From Aquatica leii (taxonomy: Eukaryota; Arthropoda; Insecta; Coleoptera; Lampyridae), in assembly GCA_035610365.1 (NCBI GenBank), contig CM069432.1:228740532-228804531 (forward strand): a DNA stretch of 64,000 bases, written 5' to 3'. Both the position numbers and the translations under genes were made by a program. The notes under the pieces were generated by a model. That model had not been told where the DNA came from and made no database searches. It saw nothing but the letters and a program-made list of their open reading frames with translations. How positions within the stretch are numbered: the stretch's first letter is position 1; every line of letters begins with the position of its first letter. This document shows, piece by piece, positions 23,067-35,668 of the stretch.

Positions 23067-23164
23067 CGTCGAAAGTTTCATAGCATAACTTACCCACATG
23101 CTACGTTCGGCAGTGCGGCCTCGCGTCGCATTAACTTCCATTATGCTATGGTGTACTTTCGACG
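23067..23164. repeat. Imperfect inverted repeat
   Basis: Left arm 23067-23090 (CGTCGAAAGT...ATAGCATAA) and right arm 23138-23164 (TTATGCTAT...ACTTTCGACG) pair over two runs of 9-10 bp separated by a small bulge; the spacer is GC-richer than its surroundings. It adjoins the unidentified minus-strand frames at 23235-23823 and may be an element terminus. Confidence 0.5.
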
Positions 23165-23234
23165 CTTGTTACATAAATTACTATTGTTTACGTTCTTTTG
23201 CTTATTGTCTAAACTGTAATACATTTCTCCACGC

Positions 23235-23823
23235 TTATATTATCACAATTTCACATTTTTTTCTTGATGCTCTTTGTCTACCTGTAGGAACGATTTGATG
23301 GAGCTTGAACTTGTATGTCCCAAATATTTTGATGAATTTTTGTTCTTCTACACTCTGCTTAGCTAAAACACTCACTGCAGTTGATCTCAGCAAATGATTT
23401 GTAATTTTTTTGGTAATTGTGTCCATTTACTTAGTTCGTTCCTACCCAGTAAAGTATGCCGGTTGTTCTGACATTGTCAGTATTGAGGTCAAGAAAAATC
23501 GATTCGATTTACAATGTTTTGGTTTCTCATGTTGCGATGTGGAAAAGTCGAACCGGGCAACAGTGTGGCGTTGATCCGTTCTTAACCAAATATGTAATGT
23601 CGGTAGATCTGTTACTATCACCTTGTACTATTTTATCAAATATCGGGTTATATACATTTCGATCGATTCTAATACCAGCATTATTAGCTTCTTCCCTCAT
23701 ATAGTTAATAAAACATTTCGCTGCTTCTCCACCTCGCCAGGCTACTTTAAAAAAATTGTGTGTGTCAGCTCCGACGCACGACTGGAGTTTACTCCTTAAG
23801 TTCGATAGTCTAACCAGACGCAA
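23235..23823 (-). pseudogene. Unidentified ORF remnant, possibly mobile-element derived
   Basis: Two minus-strand frames contain protein-like composition: NLRSKLQSCVGADTHNFFKV and YMREEANNAGIRIDRNVYNP in 23823-23527, then TITKKITNHLLRSTAVSVLA in 23426-23235. The latter string (TNHxLRxTAxSVLA) is reminiscent of the HxxR region of tyrosine recombinases found in Crypton/DIRS-type elements, but that is a weak match. An 18 bp piece coding LRSKLQ is repeated in inverted orientation at 25023-25040. I do not recognise the family. Confidence 0.3.
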
Positions 23824-25040
23824 AAAGGGTTTATTTAACTTAAAAAAGATTGATACTGTATGAACGTAAAAAATAACTTTTCGAAAGAAAATTTTATGAA
23901 AACATTATTATAATGAAAAAATATTGTCGATTTTTCTGATAATATTATCGAATTATTGACTAGAATTGTTAATATTTAAAAATTATTTATAAAATAAATC
24001 ATAATAACCTGGTAGAATTTATAGACATCGAATTTTTGGTTAGGTTAGAAATTTTCTATTTTATGTGGATGCGCTCGATAATTCATATTGGGTTAATTAT
24101 TATCTAATTTTATGTGTTGTTCTCAAATATATATTTATATGAACTACATCGATAATTATTAAAATATTTAATAAATACAAATTGCACATGCTCATACATA
24201 TAATACATGAATTATAACGCAGCCACGTGTTTTGTTAGATGTTCCGGCAATATCATCTACACCTCTTTCTGCCATAGTTATTTGAAAATACTTTCATAGA
24301 TAAATAAGTTAAAAAGATGCACAACTCCTATGAAAAGAAATGGGGACTATGTTTTTGCTGCCACCTGTTTTTTACGCACAACCTCATCTCTTAGTTGACA
24401 GGTTGTAAAACAGAACGCTACCCTTGTAGAACATGTGTTTGCTTTGGCGGAAAATTTAAATATTTCAAGGTTTAATAATTTTTGAAATATAAATAATTTT
24501 ACATAAGATTTTATTCCTGATTTTATAGCTTACATTGTACTTAGTTAGTACCTAAATACAATGTAAGTTATAAAATCAAAAACAAGATCTTCTGTAAAAT
24601 TCTTTAATTTTCACTTACGGTATTAGAATTTAATTGTCGAATTTCAGACAAGTTGCTTATTGTGTTGTGACAGATAACATCAATATTCATTATAAATGGA
24701 TACACATTGAATTTACTATAATATCGAAACTATCGAAACGAAACTATCGTTCATAAACCAAAAATTATTTAAATGTAATATAAATTTGTTATACAATGCA
24801 ACTCAAACAAAGAATGTCTGTGCATTGCAAATTATATTCGGTAAAATAAACAGTGATAAGAGTAAATAGAAGCAATGACGTTACTGATAGTCAGCACTTT
24901 CAGTTCACTTAGAAAGTTGCGCGACATAGGATGCGCACCAAAAACGTAACGAGGTCATTCATCGATAGATTTTACTGCTCAGATTTTTCTCGTACCGGGC
25001 TCCTTATATATGCAAATCGATTCTTAAGGAGTAAACTCCA
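23783..25040. repeat. 18-bp exact inverted repeat pair 1.2 kb apart
   Basis: TGGAGTTTACTCCTTAAG at 23783-23800 and its exact reverse complement at 25023-25040, with ATCGA conserved beside each. They may be two oppositely oriented relics of one family. Confidence 0.6.
24485..24620. repeat. Foldback (MITE-like) hairpin of about 135 bp
   Basis: Arms of about 55 bp flank a 9 nt centre. The inner 25 bp (GATTTTATAGCTTACATTGT at 24519 and ACAATGTAAGTTATAAAATC ending 24577) are nearly perfect, and similarity continues outward through AATTTTACA. Such foldbacks are typical of MITEs, but no flanking duplication could be assigned. Confidence 0.7.
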
Positions 25041-26112
25041 AAAAATGTATAAAACCTTTTTTTAGCAGCGCATCACAATTATCTACGAAATGAACAAATT
25101 CTTCTTGAGAGAGTGCCAAGGAACTTACTTCGCGCTTTTTGTAATTCCTTGTATCGTTTCTCTATCATGCTTTTCTAGTGTCACAAAATTTAAAAACCGA
25201 AAAAAATATTATTTGTATTCTGTGTTTCTCCAACTATTCGTCCATAAACATTTAGCTGTCATATTCCAAATCATTTTTACGGTAGACTCCATGTAATCGT
25301 CTCCATTCTGTTTCTGCATATTGTACACCTAGTTTTTAGTATTGATGCGAACTGCTCAACTTATGTAGGCTCATTAAAACTATAACGTTCATGAAAAATG
25401 TGATGAATTGGCGCCACACGTATTCATTTCGTTTTTTGCTTCCTCTAACGTAAGTTCTAACGAGTAATTTTCAAAGCGATTCATTATTTATGATCGACTG
25501 ACAAAACGGACATGAACGACACTGACGGAATGTTAATTTATTTTGAATAAGCTGCTAAGCACCTGGGCAGTGCAAATATTGCTTACTAATTCAGTGCACT
25601 AATAAGCGGATTATTTCTATGTATGCGTGTATTTATTTTTAAACTACTGGATCTTGTTGCAACCTACGTATCATCTAACACTTCTTTTTTACTTTTACTA
25701 TGATTTTCAAACGTACAGTTTTCAATGCATGCAACTCTGAATTATGTTACAAGGCTAACAAAAATATTGGTACTACATTTCCAGTTCTTGTTGAACCAAG
25801 CTATAGTACCTCGAGATAAACGAAGCACGATACATAATTTCTACTACTGATAAGTCATGTTGTTATGTAATGTAGTAGAATATTAATGAAACATCACGTT
25901 TAGTTGGCTATTGTAAAATGATATATGTGCATATACATATCTGCTCTTATTGCCACTATTTTGGATAAAAACTGTGTTTACATAGATTAATATTTCTGTC
26001 TTATCTGATAAAAGTTAAATTCTAAAAATTGAATTTTTGTAATATAAACCCTAAACCAAGGTTTTCCAAATCGTTTGTTTACCACTTGCACGAATACAAA
26101 TATATCAAAAAG
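25041..26112. other. Stretch with no recognised feature
   Basis: A few open frames of 60-70 codons occur; none has a motif I know. No repeats were noted. Confidence 0.4.
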
Positions 26113-26114
26113 TA

Positions 26115-27355
26115 AGAGGTATATTTCAGCTTATTAAATATCTTCAACAAATCAAATTAATAACAAAAAGTAAATTGAATTTAGTTGCTTAGATAATGTG
26201 ATTTCTGATGTCAAACACTAGTTACAGTAAATGCTCTATATGACCTCCATTTTGTTGTTCTAAAATAATCAACCCTTTTCCTCCAAATTGTATATAACAC
26301 TATTCAGCATTTGTGGCCGAAATGCGCGAATTGTGTGTCGTTTAATTCCTGCAGCGTTGTTGGCCGTATTCTAAGCACCGATTTATTTGATACAACCCCA
26401 CAGCCAGTAATTCGCTGAATTCAGATCTTGGTGACCGTAAATTTGGAAAATGTCTGCTTATAACACGATCTTAAAAAAACGCAGTTAATAATTCTTTAAC
26501 TGGTCGGTAAATGTTCGGAAGTGCTCCATTCTGCATTAAAATCATGTATTCAATGCCTTCATGCTTTTGCTAGTGTGGTGTTGAAATACAGGATAACCGC
26601 TTAGGTTCAATTTCCATCTGAACCAATATAACAAAATTTGCATCCTTTAATTCAAACAGCAGTTACAACTAATCCTTGGTCTTCCTAATCTTAGAAGGTC
26701 ACTTACAGGCCCTGTTCTTTCAAAGTTGCTAATCAAATTACGGCGCGCCTTCTTTTACCACGGCCCTGCTCTCAAACCCATTTTGGCACAAACCAATTGT
26801 TGTTTGTAGATCCATTGAAATTTTTTCAATTTTACTCGAGTTTTGTTTTGAAAACAATTTTCTTAAGCAAAGTACTCACAGTTAGGATTTTGTTAGCGGA
26901 ACTGCAAAATTAGTGATTTTTCCGTTGCCTAGTCCTCACAATACCGCACATTTTAGTTACTTTTGGTTTGGCTCAACATCAAAAAATGACAAGCGATAGT
27001 TGTATGAGTACTGTGAGTGAATAAACTAAGCGCAGTAGTTATAATTAATCAAAACAACTAACACACGTGTGTCAGGATGTCAACTGTTAAATCTTTTACC
27101 CTCACCCCTCATAAATTTGCGGATCCCAGTAAATTCTTGACTCAAGTCTATTTTCCCACCCCCTAGAATTTTGTGACGCTACTGTGAGTACGGACCTTAA
27201 ATTACGATAAATTCGTTTGACACTTGTATCAATAGTTGTCACCACAGTTATATTGTATTCCATAGATACACTAAAATTATCTAAGCAACTAGATTCCCTT
27301 TAGTTTTTGTTATAAATTTGATTTGTAAAAAATATATAAGTTGAAATATATCCCT
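26115..27355 (-). mobile_element. Mariner-like element with long terminal inverted repeats
   Basis: The left terminus AGAGGTATATTTCAGCTTAT (26115) and, on the other strand, AGGGATATATTTCAACTTAT (from 27355) start a pair of inverted repeats of about 85 bp. They stay similar through CAAATCAAATT(A/T)ATAACAAAAA and end at GTTGCTTAGATAAT. Each is flanked by the dinucleotide TA (26113-26114, 27356-27357), the mariner/Tc1 target. The element is 1,241 bp. A transposase relic lies inside on the minus strand, so both ends and target duplication are preserved although the gene is dead. Confidence 0.82.
26222..26820 (-). pseudogene. Mariner-like transposase inside the 26115-27355 element
   Basis: Minus-strand reading from ATG at about 26818: MDLQTTIGLCQNGFESRAVV, then the HTH linker NLISNFERTGPVSDLLRLGR with GRPRISC (about 26755-26640). 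A deletion of the first catalytic region follows, then YMILMQNGALPNIYRPVKEL (family: xMQDGAPPH) and ANYWLWGCIK (family: DYFLWGxLK). It ends GGHIEHLL-stop at 26222. The second catalytic Asp is replaced (QNGA for QDGA), and frameshifts are present. The 3' motif GGHxEHLL is typical of insect mariner-like proteins. Confidence 0.75.
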
Positions 27356-27357
27356 TA

Positions 27358-30300
27358 TAATATCCAATATGCCAAATATAATAAATATAAAATTTCATGT
27401 TTCTTTAAATGTCTTTAGCCTCATAAAGACGTTAGTAAATTTATGGAAATGTTTATTTACCTATAATTTACATAATGATCTGAAATAACCAAGCATAAAA
27501 GTGTAATCTACAAAAAGTTGCAGATTTTTAACACGTTTAAATTACATCCATACAAGCTGTGTGGACCCACATTGCATAACTGTATGATAGTGAATACATC
27601 GTAATTAAACTGATGAGTATCAACCAGTTGTTGAGACTTAATAACAATAACAATCGTTACGTAACAATTAAAAGGCTTATTTAAATTGATTTCTTCCTTA
27701 CGTACTTGAGACGTTTCTTAAATATATGAGTCAGTTGTTAAAAGAATTGCTGTATATGTACATGTTTTATTTACGAGCAGTTAATTTATGCATTGTTGAA
27801 TCATGATTAGTTTGTTTTACATAAAATAATCACTTAAAAAAATCAAGATAATAAATGATCCTACATTATTAAGGTTCTTAAATTGGAAAAAAAGAACGTT
27901 TTGTAATAATCTAGACATATAATACATTAAATATATATATACAATACTAACGACATACTTACCATTAATTAATAGTTAATATAGTATTAGAAGTATAATT
28001 TATTACTATAACAAACTAATATTGAAAATATTGACACTAGCACTGCTAGCAAAGTTTATACGTCAGAAAACTTTCTGTCGCATTGTATTTTTGCATTGAT
28101 TATCAGGTACATCAAATTTGAAGAGACGTCTCGCTAATCAGTGATTGGAATCCACATCTCATTATCAATTATCATTCCTTATTGATTCAGTCTTGAATAG
28201 CCGTACTGTTTTTAGACCGTATCTTTATATAATAATAAATTCGATGATGATTTAACGTAAAGACAAAACAAAATCTAACATTCCTACATTTTGTTGGAGA
28301 ATGTTTCTTTCGTTTTCAATTTATGTTCCCTTGAACAAAACTTTTGATACTATATCTTCTATTACGGCATAAAAGTTAGAAATATTTAATTTAAAAAAAT
28401 TTAAATAAAAATTACCAATCGTAGAAAAAACCGGAAACGGAAATATAATAAATACTTTTCAATAGTTTTTTTACCTTAAGTAATAAGTGGAAAAAAGTAA
28501 AGGTGGTACAAAGTTATGTATTATAGAAAAAGAAAGCTACATTCCTTAATATCATAAATATCAAAAATTCAACACTGGTATTTAAATGAATAAACTGCAA
28601 CAATGAAACACAAAAAAATGTTTAAAGTAAAAGTACGTAGATAACATTTTCTTATGTGTCAATGACTTCAAAGACGAAACGTAAGCAATTAACCACATTG
28701 ATATCAACTATAAGTAGTCTTAAACTCAATATTTGGTAAACCCATATGAAGTGATCCAATAAAGGTTCCTTTACCATTTTAAATATTTTTTTTATATTAT
28801 TACCGTATAAATTGAATTGTACTTTCAGCATTGATGATGATTTTATTAAAAATATACTGGTCGACAAGGATTTTGTTAAATTAATATAGTTTCTGATATA
28901 CTTCGCTATGCTAAATCCCAATATAATCCTGAAAGTTACCCACCAGGGTTAGTTTTTTTTAATGATTTTACATACTGTAAGAAAAATAAACACTTCACAA
29001 ACAACAAAATGTCTTGTATTATGTAACTCTATTCGCTTTTGGTTTATTAAAAGAAGATGGTCGCCATCGATGTATGATACACGCCAGACTTGTCAGAATC
29101 GGAAATTGCATCTCTTAGGTGAGAAACAATAGTTTAGTAATTTATAGTGAACTGTTTGTCTTTTCTTTGCGTTTAAGTGTAAAGTGTGGTAAATTAAATT
29201 TGAAATCCTAAAAAAGAAATATTACTCTCTTGATAAAAATGCATATGAACTTTAATTGGGTTGTCAAATCGGTGATCAGGACAAATCTTGGGTACCTCAT
29301 ATTTACTGTGCGTCTTGTGTAACGTTACTTATGCCCGATTGCATGAAGCAAACTTAACTACGTTGTTAGCCGACGCTGTTGTTAAATAAATCAAAGCTAT
29401 CGATTTCATAATATCGTCAGCAAAATAACTAATTTTGTACTTCACGACCAATAATTGGAGTTTAAATTCAGAAACGTAAATTGTTACGGACTAGATCAAA
29501 AGGTTGCAATTACCTTGAGAAAGGAACTAATTTCTTCTTATCGTCGGCGTCGACGGGAACAAAACTTCTAACCCTTGTTGTTTCGCAGGCAATTTAATGT
29601 ATTGTACTAATTTACATTCATTATTGAGCGAGACCGTCATGATTCACAGGAATAAAAATTGTTTATAAATTCCCCTAAAATCAGTTTAAAAACCGTGCTT
29701 CTTTACATGGAAAATAAGAAAGCTGCGATTCTTATTGCCGATGCAACCCATATAAAAAAAACGATTAAACACAAACATAGGGTGCGTACCCGATCCACCA
29801 GCCAAAATACTATTTAAGACGCAATTCGCAAAATTTAGATTAACCTATTTAACATTCTGGATGAGCAGTTTTAAAAGCAACGTAGACTTGATTCAGATTT
29901 AATAGAACAAAACCATTGTTTTTTGACTTTTATTCCACCTACTTTAGGAAAGTCTTTTTTACCTGAACATATTAAGCTCCTTAATTCCCAATACAAGTAA
30001 GATTCCTTGCTATTTCAGTAACTCCACACTTAATCTAACCAGTCGATCTTGCTTTAATTCACCGAAGATTTTTTGTCCTGTTTCAAAGTAAGCTTACTTT
30101 TTTTCATCTCTAAATGCTACTGAACACTTTGCTTTCAATTTTTTAATATAATCAAAATAGTTGGCGTTTAATAATTCGGTTAGGTGTTTATCGAGAGTTG
30201 AGTTAATCTAAACATGTTCCAAACATGATTCTAAATTCTTTCTCTAAATAGTTATGTGTCTCTTTGCAGTACTCAAGTTTTTTATTTTTGAAACAACAGA

Positions 30301-30690
30301 TTCTCCGAGAATAGAGCAAGCAGAATTTAGTTGTCCTACGGCTTCTGTATGTAGATATTCTAAGAGTCACTATGATACTTACATCGTAATCATTGACTTT
30401 ACTTTACATTGACTTACTAATTGGTTTCTTACACTTGAATGAATCACAAGACTATGTCCCAATAATATGGTTCTCTTGTTTTGAATAATATTTAGACGCT
30501 TTCATCAAAATTACCTAATAGCGTCAAATTTTTTAAACTGTATCATAAACAGTTTTCTGACACTCTTCAATTACTATTTGGTCAATAGAACAAAATTGAC
30601 AAATTTTGACAAAAACAAATTAGATAAAATTTAATTAAATAAAAAAGTAATACATTCAAATTGCAACACAGAAAGAAATGCTGTATCACA
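27358..30690. other. Featureless AT-rich block (3.3 kb)
   Basis: No supported gene, repeat or RNA. Frames in 28652-28921 (minus) and around 29690-30400 were inspected and show no recognisable motif. Confidence 0.4.
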
Positions 30691-31241
30691 ATTTTGCACA
30701 AGATTGTGCATAACTGTATTGTTGATGATATTACTACAATTGTTTATATTTATACCATAGGCTTGCACGCTTTTATTTAATACGTTTGGATAAATAGGTT
30801 ATGAAGTTTTATTTGACAAATTGTTTGAAAAATATTATAAACTTTAGTATGTTTTGTATTCGACAACAATGTGCTAGTATTTTGCACAATTTTGTTTTAG
30901 TTTCTCGTACAGCTTTGATAATATATATTACAATAAGATTATGCAATTCTTTTAAACTCGGAATAAAGAAAAAAATTGAAGGAACTGTAGAATAGCAGTA
31001 ATTTTTTACGGTGAACGTTCCCTCTCCCGGAAAATATGTGAACTAACTTTAAACATTTGAAGCGATAAATGTTTCAACCAATCACAATTAGCAAGTACCA
31101 TCCGCTTGAAAAAATGTCTACAATCAAAATTCCTTGATTGCGTTGGGTTTGTTTACATCTTTACCTGCTGTTTTCTGAAAAATTCGTAGTTATTCAGTTA
31201 GTTTTTGTCAAGACTTTTTGAAACGCTGTTATTTGAACAAG

Positions 31242-31395
31242 GTAAGTGTATCTATAATATTTTTTAAGTGTAACCTTTGTAGCTTAACCTCAATTATTAC
31301 TTTAAATTCTGTATTTAATTCCAGCGTTAATTCTACGAACAACAGCTAATTTCTGATGGAGATTTTTACATTACTTACTTTCTGTATTGTTTCAG
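31242..31395 (+). other. Probable 5'-UTR intron of the IS630-like transposase
   Basis: A 5' splice site GTAAGT at 31242-31247 and a pyrimidine-rich TTGTTTCAG at 31387-31395 lie 15 nt before the ATG at 31411. A second possible acceptor TTAATTCCAG lies near 31324. The arrangement predicts a 154-nt intron, which needs RNA evidence. Confidence 0.45.
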
Positions 31396-31410
31396 CTGTT
31401 ATTTATCAAC

Positions 31411-31600
31411 ATGAAATCGAAATCGAAGAAAACTATTCATTTCGAAGCAAGAAACATTATTAAAAATGTTGTGAAGTTTTTCGATAAATTCTCCCTTTAG
31501 AGAAGGCAACCAAACTAGATGCTGTAGCAACGGGCAAATCAACCACATTTATAAAAAAATCTGGAGTGAATCGATAACAAGAAGTAATGGAATTTTAAGA
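31411..31600 (+). pseudogene. IS630-like transposase, N-terminal fragment
   Basis: The ATG at 31411 opens MKSKSKKTIHFEARNIIKNV with VKFFDK, followed after a frame change by LDAVATGKSTTFIKKSGVNR. This is the N-terminal helix-turn-helix of the insect IS630-related transposases whose C-terminus resembles 1455-1900. A TAG stop at about 31500 and the loss of everything after 31600 show it is a remnant. The start is supported by the upstream splice acceptor. Confidence 0.65.
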
Positions 31601-32095
31601 TATCCCTCAAAGAAAAAATAAGTATATAAAATAAGTATACCATTTAAATATAAATAAAAAATGCTCTTAAGATTTGTAACGGTTTATTGACAATTTACCC
31701 AATATATGTTATTTTTAAGTAAATAACATTTAACTAAGGTGCATAAAGTTGTACAATAAAAAGCTAAACGAAATAATCATAATTTCCACAATATTGTGCA
31801 AAATTAACCAAAGAGAATATGGATCTAGATAACGTAACGCTATTAGACATTTAACATACCATTGGGTAAAAATACTTCAAGCATAGTTTTAAAAAAGTAT
31901 CACAACATTGTGCAAAACTTTACTATCCGTTTTAGATCAGTTTTTAAACAAATTGTGATGCGGTGCAATCAATTTGAAATATAAAAATTGTTTATATATA
32001 ATGAAAAAAAAACTGTACAATTTAATCTACACAAATGAATGCAATAAAACTGCACAAATTGGTCTTGTCACTTTTTCAGACCCAATTTGTGTACT

Positions 32096-35060
32096 TTTGA
32101 TTAACAATTGTAGATAAAATATACAAAGATTTCTCTCTGTGATGAGACCACAACAACTGACTAACGATTTAAACTACTCCCAAACAGTACCAAAAACTGA
32201 TTCTGCCAGACATGTCAAAGCGTGCACAGACATATTTCTTATCTGCTATACTTAAGTTATTCTTAATTTATTATTCAAAATATATTTAAAATTAAGTAAG
32301 TAGTTTAATATGTGTAGATCAAAGTTTTAAAGAACAGTAGTTACTTCATAGACAAATGATTGACAACACCATTGGGTTTTCTATTCGATTTTAAAAATTA
32401 ATAACTGTTTTCGTAGTAAAATATCAAAGCTGATATTTTTACTGTAATCTCCTCTTATACAGAGATTTTTTGAAAAAAATTAATTTTTATCCCATCTCCC
32501 ACCAGAGATGCCTCAAATTTTCCAAAAATCATCATAACTTGATAATTTCCCTTGCCAAACTTTAAGGATTAAGGAATCTATAAGCTCATTAATTGGAAGC
32601 GTAATCGCCCGTATATAGTCAAAATCACGAAAGGTGTCTTGTGACTCATTGGTAGGCAACGTAAGGTTTAAGATTTTAAAAACGTATGTCCTTATTGACT
32701 AGCACACCCATAATAAGTGGTACCTGTAATACCAACAAAATAAAACATTGAGATTTTGAAAGTAGCTGTCAAATTATATAGCAAAAATAGTTGAGTGAAC
32801 TAGAAACAAAATTTTTGGATGAAATAAAATATATTTCATTAAGCGGCAGTCCATAGTTACTTAAAAGTCATAATAATTTGTATTTTTCTTTTAGCTAATT
32901 GTACATGTGTAGTTAAAACTTAACAAACGCCAATAATCGGAAGAGAGAATTTATTGTATTTGTAGCATAGAAATGGTACAGTACGAGTTAGTATTACTGA
33001 AAAGATATTTTAAAACAATAATTGATTTAATCAAAATATCGCAATTTTCATGTATGTGATTTAACCTAATAAAAGACCATGGCTATTGAATGGATTATCT
33101 GAAATGAACGTACTGCAGTCCTATCCTGTGTACTTTTTAAGTCTAAAGCTATGATTGAAATGTAGATAATTATACTATTATTGGTATTATGAAATAAAAT
33201 TTAACAAAATTTAATATGTAAAATTTACTTATGTTTATGAACAATTGTAACATATAATATTACGATTGTTTGAGTTAAAAAGTTATGTTTGAATAACAGT
33301 TAATTGAATTCAAGTTGAATTAAATTGACACATAAGCTGGCAGAACGTTGTTTTAGTTATCAACGTACGCTGGTGTTGTAAATAACCTACGTTATAGAAA
33401 TACCGATTTTCTAAAGATTAGCTATATTTCTTTGACTGTAAAAAATAAGTTAAATAAGTATACTATATAATTTAGTATTCTATTCGGTCAAGTAGGAGCC
33501 ATAAAACACCTCTCGTAATTATGAGCGATCGTGAGACGGAGCGACTTGTATCGTCCATGACAGGCGACTCTAGTCTACTTAGGTTGCGACTTTTATTATA
33601 AGAAGGAAGTGTTTCCGCATTGTGAACATAGTGTAAAATAGATTTGCAGGACATGTATTTTTTGGAGCAACCTTACATAACAAGACGAGCTCGTCAGCAA
33701 AAGAAAAAACGTTTGTATTCTGTGAATAAAATACTTAGCAAAAGGAATTCATTGAGAGAGGTCCATCACTTCCATAACCATTTACTAAATAATCCGAACA
33801 AATTCTGTGCATTACCGAGTGCACCTAGGGGACATTTCTATACATTCTGACCCCCTTAGCGTCATCGATCACCCAAGAATCATATATGTATTAACGAAGT
33901 AGTAACATAGACTATTACAAGCTACTAATCCCATTCCAGGAAGATCAGTCGCTTGTCGTCTGTAGTCGGTTCGACCCGATCGCTCAAAATCGCCTGCATT
34001 GGTCGGCTGTACACTACATTTTATTAATTAGGATTACTCGCTTGTATACGCACTACCTTCCAGTTGCACGACTACGCTTCCAATAGATGACCAGTCTAAA
34101 GAATTAAAAAAAGCTTTTTATGTTTACTTACAAAATTATAGAGGATGAAATGCTGAAGAAAATGGTTTTTGTTGCAATGTTATAGCATAATTTAATCCTA
34201 AGAAAAATAAGTTTACGTTGTCTGCAAACTTCTTAATTAGCGCCAAACAGAAATGACCCCCACAAACAAAAGAACTGGGATAAATATTTAATAAAACCAT
34301 TTCCGTACTTCCAGTAGATGTGACATATATAAAAAAATTTTAAATATTTTAAATGGTCGAGTAACCAAAAGTATCTTTATTGGGTCATTTCATGTTTATA
34401 CGCTACTGCAATTTCTTTTTTTTTAAATTTTAGATTATCATTTGAGAATAGTAAATAAACAGTAATTTGTCAGAAGGTCGAAAGTGAAGCATCGCATAAC
34501 AAACGTTAATGCCACACGAAGTCGTAGACCGAGCGCTGCATGAGAGTGAGTTACATACATTATTTTTCGTACTGTTTTTAGCAAAATTATTTTTTCTTAA
34601 TTTAGAAAAAAATTTTATTAAAACATGACTAATTTAATGTTGGTACTACATTTAATCACAATATTAGATTAGTTTATATTACTGTGCGTAGCAAACGCAG
34701 TAACAAATACTACAACTCCGAAACATAATTTTTAAAACGTTTGCCACTTTGCAGCTCTAAAGTTTTTTTCATTACGTAACTACACAAACGAACAAATATT
34801 GATGTTTGAGACGAGAACAGAATATTATACTCTATTTACAATTGTTTATTACACCTTTATAATTTATTGTATTTCTACAAAATACTGTCAAACTGGCCCT
34901 AAAATTATCATATTCTTTTGCAGTTTGCTGTCAAACCTAATTGAATAATCCTGAATTTATAAATAAGGTAATCCGCTGAGTTTGTTTTTTCTTATAGTTC
35001 GATGTCAAATCTAATTGTATTACAAAAAACTAACAGTTTATTAGATTAACTTCTTTGTAA
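32096..35060. other. Stretch with no recognised feature (3 kb)
   Basis: No supportable gene, element or repeat. Frames at 33472-33850 have no recognisable motif; a GGTTCGACCC string at 33968 is not set in a tRNA cloverleaf. Confidence 0.4.
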
Positions 35061-35668
35061 ACTGTTACGTGCAAAAATTTCATAACGTAATACCCTGTAT
35101 ATTGGTTGAATTAAAATTAGATTTCGGTTTTGACGCCCTCTGCCGAATTTTCTTTTTACTGTCATTTCCTGTCAAGACGTTAAACCGACAACTACCTAAA
35201 ATGGCATGTGCAGTTTAAAATTCGAAGTTTCTAATAACATCAACGGTAATGGAAATGAAATTATAATTTCATTACGCATTTAAAGTAATTTATTCGTCAC
35301 AGGGTAAGCTGTTTTTATCAGTTTTTTTAATTATTTGGTAATTTTCTTAATTTGATAGCCGTCTCGCCACGTTTTTGGCTGTATGTTTCGATGCATTAAC
35401 GAACAGGGGTTAATATCGACAAATACCTTCATGGGACAAGTATAACTCTGTAAGGCCTACGTTTAAAACTAAAACGAAGACAAGAACTTTTCTTCGAGGT
35501 ACTACTCATGCGGCAAACTGCGAAACCAACTTTCACTGAATGTGTACCACAGCATTCGATAATCGGGTTCTTATGTGTAATTTCTTTTAGTAGTAATTAG
35601 CAATTTTGTAGATCTTGCTTTCGTGAGTCATTGTGTTGACACGATTTGCTATTGAAATTATTCCAACT

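Larger units (their letters stand above)
30691..32095 (+). mobile_element. IS630-like element remnant with subterminal repeats
   Basis: Octamers TTGCACAA (30694, 30882) on the left and TTGTGCAA (31794, 31908) on the right lie in opposite orientation around a transposase start at 31411. A further TTGTGCAT at 30704 makes a local palindrome. At 32049-32095 a pair TGCACAAATTGG / CCAATTTGTGTA forms a hairpin. Inverted clusters like these are often transposase-binding sites near element ends. The outer boundaries are uncertain. Confidence 0.5.

Noticed and set aside
27061-27072. Palindrome ACACACGTGTGT as a regulatory site
   Set aside because: A 12 bp alternating palindrome inside a decayed transposon is expected by chance and has no context.
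27601-27640. CTGATGAG at about 27611 as another hammerhead
   Set aside because: No GAAA block or pairing stems follow.
33960-33980. tRNA gene suggested by a GGTTCGACCC B-box-like string
   Set aside because: No A-box at the right distance and no cloverleaf can be drawn.
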